Shown piece after piece: positions 5,254 through 5,259 of a DNA stretch of 5,259 bases (position 1 is its first letter; the number at the start of each line of letters is the position of its first letter). The notes under the pieces were generated by a model. It did no database searches, was not told the origin of the DNA, and saw nothing but the letters and a program-made list of their open reading frames with translations. A program made the position numbers and the translations under genes. The stretch comes from Thermoplasmata archaeon (GTDB lineage: Archaea > Thermoplasmatota > E2 > UBA9212). The stretch spans positions 1 through 5,259 of the forward strand of contig DUKC01000083.1 of NCBI GenBank assembly GCA_013329495.1. The letters are read 5' to 3'.

Positions 5254-5259
5254 AAAAAA

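Overview
The window looks like archaeal chromosome. The leftmost gene is an archaeal-type SRP54 with no SD sequence but a clear BRE/TATA element about 28 bp before its ATG, the spacing expected of a leaderless archaeal transcript. The P-loop (GLYGQGKTT) and DVHRPAA motif of this SRP54 resemble versions I associate with DPANN archaea (Woesearchaeota and relatives) rather than the usual GxQGxGKTT. That placement comes from memory, not from a tree.

All confident genes lie on the minus strand. From right to left: 5084-5259 is an upstream control region with a TATA-like box, a perfect 15-bp tandem duplication and an SD. Then comes a tight four-gene operon (5083 to 1758): a 471-aa flavoprotein with an N-terminal [2Fe-2S] domain, a 162-aa two-cluster ferredoxin, a 94-aa BFD-type [2Fe-2S] protein, and a 379-aa DAO-family FAD dehydrogenase. 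Junctions are 4-bp ATGA overlaps or a 4-nt gap. An oligo-T terminator follows. The 1399-1757 spacer holds the srp54 promoter, an imperfect inverted repeat and two weak, mutually overlapping small ORFs. srp54 (1398 to 67) follows, then another oligo-T tract. An SD-like GGAGGAG at the extreme right edge on the plus strand suggests a divergent gene starting just outside the window.

The four-gene operon matches, in subunit types and order (A-F-X-B), the dye-linked L-proline dehydrogenase clusters of Thermococcales. It is also related to the HcnABC, opine/nopaline oxidase and heterotetrameric sarcosine oxidase families. The likely job is oxidation of an imino or secondary amino acid (L-proline is the best guess) by the FAD subunit. 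Electrons would then pass through the Fe-S proteins and the second flavoprotein to an acceptor not visible here. If the host really is a DPANN-like archaeon, a complete multi-cluster amino-acid dehydrogenase is the most notable item in the window.
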